Below, piece by piece: positions 21,585 to 24,203 of a stretch of 24,203 nt of DNA. A program made the position numbers and the translations under genes. Every line of letters begins with the position of its first letter. Position 1 is the first letter of the stretch. Source of the DNA: DATKLX01 sp035542155 (lineage in GTDB: Bacteria > Chloroflexota > Anaerolineae > Anaerolineales > Anaerolineaceae); contig DATKLX010000031.1 of NCBI GenBank assembly GCA_035542155.1, positions 1 to 24,203 of the forward strand. Direction: 5' to 3'. The notes under the pieces are model-generated. The model did not search any database. It saw only the letters and a program-made list of their open reading frames with translations, and was not told where the DNA came from.

Positions 21585-21716
21585 ACCCTGCTCATGGATG
21601 ACGACCGCCGCTCCAGCATGGGAGCGGCGGGGCGAATGTTCGTGGTCGACCATTTCTTCTGGGACCGGATCCAGGCCGATCTGAATTCCCAGTATCAACG
21701 CCTGCTCGCGGCATAG
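21585..21716 (+). pseudogene. 3' remnant of a GT4-type glycosyltransferase gene
   Basis: An open stretch on the plus strand reads ...LLMDDDRRSSMGAAGRMF, then VVDHFFWDRIQADLNSQYQR and LLAA, ending in TAG at 21714-21716. This fits the C-terminal helix pattern of family 4 glycosyltransferases, in which LL-D-P-RR-MG-AGR is followed by F-W-I-Y-LL. Only about 44 residues remain. Upstream the similarity stops, and a stop codon lies in frame at 21549. It runs opposite to its neighbours. It is best read as the tail of a gene lost by deletion or rearrangement. A 10-bp GC-rich hairpin (21605-21614 with 21621-21630) lies within it. Confidence 0.5.
21605..21630. other. GC-rich hairpin within the glycosyltransferase remnant
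   Basis: CCGCCGCTCC (21605-21614) and GGAGCGGCGG (21621-21630) form a perfect 10-bp stem with a 6-base loop. It lies downstream of the leftward lipoprotein gene and could stop or stabilise that transcript, but no uridine run follows. A smaller stem, CGCGGC-ATA-GCCGCG at 21707-21721, lies closer to the lipoprotein stop. Confidence 0.4.
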
Positions 21717-21728
21717 CCGCGTTGCAGA

Positions 21729-22427
21729 TCATTTCAAAGACAGCGCCTCTGCCAGGGTCCTGTCGTTGATGAAGATCGCCGTATCCCTGACCGTGGAGAA
21801 CTGGAGGGCGGTCTCCTCGAGCTGCGCCTGCACGCGAGGATTATCACACTCGCCGCCCAGCTTGAGCGTCCCGGTGAGGTGAATCTCCGCTTTGCCATTG
21901 ACAATGGCGAGAGATCCCACCTGAAGGTCCGATTGGTACAGCGCATTATACAGCCCAGATTGGCCGTAATACTGGTCCTTTTTAGAAAGGAGCGCCTGCA
22001 GCGCTGCCCGCAGCACCCCCTGGGTGCGCTGGATCTCCACCTTGACCGGAACGACGCTGTCGCCGCAGCCGACTTTTTTGCCTGCCTTGCCTTCATCCCC
22101 CACGGCGATCAAAAAGATCTGGACCATTTGCGGAGCGCCTGTGGAGCCTGATGTGGCAGTTGCCGCAGGTTGGGTCGGAGCCTGGATTTCCGTGGGTTCG
22201 GCGGTGGGTGGAATGCTGGCTGGCTGTTGGATAGCCGTTGGAGCGGAAGTAGCGATGGATACGGTTATCTTGGGCGGTGGGGCGCTCGTTTCCGTTGGGG
22301 GAACGACCGTGACCTTTGGAATCGCGGTCGATGCCGGAGTCGAGGTCGACACCCCACTCCCACCCAGCGGGGTACAACTGGCAACGAACAGGGCCAGCAG
22401 GAGCGCCAGGAATGATTTCGTATTCAT
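21729..22427 (-). CDS. GerMN-domain lipoprotein
   Basis: A 232-residue secreted lipoprotein. The signal sequence MNTKSFLALLLALFVASC carries a lipobox with the lipidated cysteine at C18. A threonine/proline/alanine-rich linker (about 20-95) probably spans the cell-wall zone. The C-terminal domain (about 97-232) resembles GerMN, with VKVEIQRTQGVLRAALQALL, SDLQVGSLAIVNGKAEIHLT and a final AIFINDRTLAEAL. GerMN modules occur in spore germination proteins and in many non-sporulating bacteria as envelope proteins; their ligand is unknown. GGAGGAG precedes the ATG at 22427. Two extra cysteines (near 116 and 185) could form a disulfide. The role in this genome is not deducible; the MarR gene ends 63 bases upstream. 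Confidence 0.8.
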   Translation of the reverse strand: MNTKSFLALLLALFVASCTPLGGSGVSTSTPASTAIPKVTVVPPTETSAPPPKITVSIATSAPTAIQQPASIPPTAEPTEIQAPTQPAATATSGSTGAPQMVQIFLIAVGDEGKAGKKVGCGDSVVPVKVEIQRTQGVLRAALQALLSKKDQYYGQSGLYNALYQSDLQVGSLAIVNGKAEIHLTGTLKLGGECDNPRVQAQLEETALQFSTVRDTAIFINDRTLAEALSLK

Positions 22428-22490
22428 TTTTCTCCTCCGGGGATGAAAACCGATCTGGGAAAACCTGCTTCTTCTTGTCCTATGATTATA

Positions 22491-22940
22491 CTATTCCACT
22501 CGCTCCCGGTAATAGTCCATCGTCACGGCCAGCAACCGGATCAGCTCCTGGCTGTCTTCCTCTCCCAGGTATTCCACCAACCCTTCCAGAGCTGCGAACA
22601 GGCGCGATTTAGCGGTCGTCATCAATTCCTCGCCGGTCTCGGTCGGGCGGATTAACACGATCCGCCGGTCGGCCGGGTCTGCGATCCGCTCCACGTACCC
22701 GGTTTCTTCCATTGCATTAAGGATGTGTGTCACCGCTGCCGGGGTCACCTCCATCTGGTTGCTCAGGCTGGATACTTTCACTCCCTTTGCCCCGGATTGC
22801 ACAAGGTGGGTCAGAGTCGAAAGGAAAATGAACTCGCTGCGTTTCAGGCCCCCAACCAGGCTGCGGTGAATATTCATGCGGTTGAACTGTATCAGGGTTC
22901 GTAAGAGATCTTCGGCAAGCTGCCTTGTTTTTTCTTCCAT
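22491..22940 (-). CDS. MarR-family transcriptional regulator
   Basis: A 149-residue winged-helix regulator of normal MarR length. The helix-turn-helix lies at about 53-80 (VSSLSNQMEVTPAAVTHILN) and the wing is DPADRRIVLIRPTETGEEL (88-106). Flanking helices (1-35 and 107-145) form the dimer interface. It lies 14 bases downstream of the ABC permease gene on the same strand, so it is probably translated from the same message. It likely represses its own efflux-type operon until a ligand binds. The Shine-Dalgarno before the ATG at 22940 is weak (AGGT), which suits low expression. Confidence 0.92.
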   Translation of the reverse strand: MEEKTRQLAEDLLRTLIQFNRMNIHRSLVGGLKRSEFIFLSTLTHLVQSGAKGVKVSSLSNQMEVTPAAVTHILNAMEETGYVERIADPADRRIVLIRPTETGEELMTTAKSRLFAALEGLVEYLGEEDSQELIRLLAVTMDYYRERVE

Positions 22941-22954
22941 AAGTACCTGTATCT

Positions 22955-24184
22955 TTATTCAGAGCGCAGCGCTTCCAAAGGCTGCAGGCTGGCCGCCCGG
23001 TTGGCCGGGTACAGGCCAAAGAACAGCCCCACCGCGGTAGAAAACAGGGTCGCCAGCAAAATCGCGTTGATCTCCACCTGGGGGTAGAAGGGCGTCCCAT
23101 TCGCTGCGGCGATCTTCCCGACGATCATGGCGATCAGATACCCCAGCAGGATCCCCACCACCCCACCCAGCAGGCTCAGCAAGGCCGATTCGGTCAGGAA
23201 CTGGATCAGGATATCCCGCCTGCGCGCGCCGAGGGCCTTGCGCAGCCCGATCTCGCGCGTCCGCTCGGTCACGCTCACCAACATAATGTTCATAATCCCA
23301 ATCCCTCCCACCAGCAGCGAGATCGCCGCGACGCCGCCAAGGAAGATGGTGAACACGCCAGTGATCGTCCGCGCGGTGTTGACAAAGTCCTGCTGGCTGA
23401 GCACGGTGAAGTCGTCCGCTCCCAGGCTGACCCGGTGGCGCGCGCGCAGTACCGACGAGACCTCATCTGTTGCCTGGCGGACCAGCTCCGCGCTGCGCAC
23501 CTTGACGAAAATCAGGTCAACCCGGTCGTGGGTCGAGCGGCGGATCAGGCGCGCCTGGGCCGTGGTGATCGGCACCATGACAAAGTTGTCCGCCGAGCCA
23601 AAGGTACTTCCTCCCTTGGCTTTCAGCACCCCGATGACGCGGAACGGCTGGTTCTCGATGCGGATCGTTTCACCCACCACCCCCTCCTGCCGTCCAAAGA
23701 GCTTATCCGCCACGGCGGAGGCGATGACTACCACCGAGGACTGACCGAGGAGGTGCTCCTCGCGAATAAACTCGCCCTCCACCAGTTCGTAGTTTCGCAC
23801 GGATTGGTAGGTCGGGGTGATCCCGTCCAGGGTCAGGCTCGACTGCTCCTTGCCAAAGGAAACCGTGGCGGATCCCTGGATCACCGGCGCCACCTGTTCC
23901 ACCGACGGCGCAGCGAAGGGATCGTCGAGCGCGTCGGCGTCTCCCTGGGTCAGCGGCTTGGGGTTGCGGACGTCCGTCAGGTTGTTCCCGGAGAAGACGA
24001 ACAGCAGGTTCGTCCCAATCCCGCTGATCGACCCGGTGATCGTATCCTGGGCCCCTTGCCCGACGGCGAGCATGGCGATTACCGCCCCGACGCCGATCAC
24101 GATCCCCAGAATGGTCAGCCCAGAGCGCAGTTTGTTGGAGCTCAGGCTTTCCAAGGCTTCGATAAAGGCCTGGCCGATGTTCAT
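22955..24184 (-). CDS. MacB/FtsX-family ABC transporter permease
   Basis: A 409-residue permease with the MacB topology. The first transmembrane helix is at about 21-42 (GLTILGIVIGVGAVIAML). A large extracytoplasmic MacB periplasmic-core domain (about 45-270) follows, then three further helices at about 278-304, 333-356 and 374-392. The TERTREIGLRKALGARRRDI segment (306-325) is the coupling loop of FtsX-type permeases. The family works with a separate MacB-type ATPase and often a MacA-like adaptor to export peptides, lipoproteins or drugs by mechanotransmission. Those partners are not in the window and would be expected immediately beyond the right edge. The ATG at 24184 follows AGGAGG (24191-24196) six bases away. 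The gene is complete. Confidence 0.92.
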   Translation of the reverse strand: MNIGQAFIEALESLSSNKLRSGLTILGIVIGVGAVIAMLAVGQGAQDTITGSISGIGTNLLFVFSGNNLTDVRNPKPLTQGDADALDDPFAAPSVEQVAPVIQGSATVSFGKEQSSLTLDGITPTYQSVRNYELVEGEFIREEHLLGQSSVVVIASAVADKLFGRQEGVVGETIRIENQPFRVIGVLKAKGGSTFGSADNFVMVPITTAQARLIRRSTHDRVDLIFVKVRSAELVRQATDEVSSVLRARHRVSLGADDFTVLSQQDFVNTARTITGVFTIFLGGVAAISLLVGGIGIMNIMLVSVTERTREIGLRKALGARRRDILIQFLTESALLSLLGGVVGILLGYLIAMIVGKIAAANGTPFYPQVEINAILLATLFSTAVGLFFGLYPANRAASLQPLEALRSE

Positions 24185-24203
24185 GATTGTCCTCCTGGCA
24201 CCA

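Overview
The window is about 24.2 kb of GC-rich bacterial DNA with no rRNA, tRNA or CRISPR array that I can see. The gene style suggests a Chloroflexota (Anaerolineae-like) genome: an archaeal-type cupin phosphoglucose isomerase, a GAF/NarX-type kinase with cysteines in its GAF domain, GC-rich sugar-catabolism genes, and a dispersed 'ACCACAGAGA' intergenic repeat. This assignment is inference from family resemblance, not from a marker gene.

Layout. (1) Positions 1-45 hold the first 15 codons of a leftward gene with its own promoter and Shine-Dalgarno; the N-terminus resembles a transposase. (2) Positions 130-6462 hold a rightward operon: DeoC-family aldolase, FGGY kinase, TIM-barrel sugar isomerase/epimerase, zinc alcohol dehydrogenase, VOC (glyoxalase-fold) protein, and an old-yellow-enzyme-family flavoprotein. 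(3) Positions 6468-15457 hold a second rightward operon: GntR/UTRA repressor, second FGGY kinase, Gfo/Idh/MocA dehydrogenase, second zinc dehydrogenase, phosphotriesterase-family hydrolase, cupin phosphoglucose isomerase, D-2-hydroxyacid dehydrogenase, KDPG-type aldolase, and a shikimate-dehydrogenase-like protein. (4) Positions 15475-15874 hold a strong hairpin and a 95-aa protein of unknown function. (5) Positions 15890-24184 are all leftward: a QueA-like enzyme, an SDR dehydrogenase, a response regulator and histidine kinase overlapping a membrane-anchored molybdopterin oxidoreductase, a GerMN lipoprotein, a MarR regulator and a MacB-type ABC permease. A 3' remnant of a glycosyltransferase lies between the oxidoreductase and the lipoprotein.

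How the genes fit together. Both catabolic operons start at a promoter with TATAAT as -10, followed directly by tandem 8-bp repeats of ACAGGA(T/C)T. The repeats probably form the operator of the GntR protein encoded in between, tying the two operons into one regulon. Together they supply two kinases, four or five NAD(P)-dependent dehydrogenases, one ring- or lactone-opening hydrolase, isomerases and two Schiff-base aldolases. That looks like a complete but unassigned route for an unusual polyol, cyclitol or sugar acid, ending in pyruvate and triose phosphate. There is no transporter and no sugar-acid dehydratase in the window, so the substrate cannot be named from sequence alone.

The leftward half is a different functional block. 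Its most notable part is the oxidoreductase-kinase-regulator set, which suggests redox or anion sensing linked to a molybdoenzyme.
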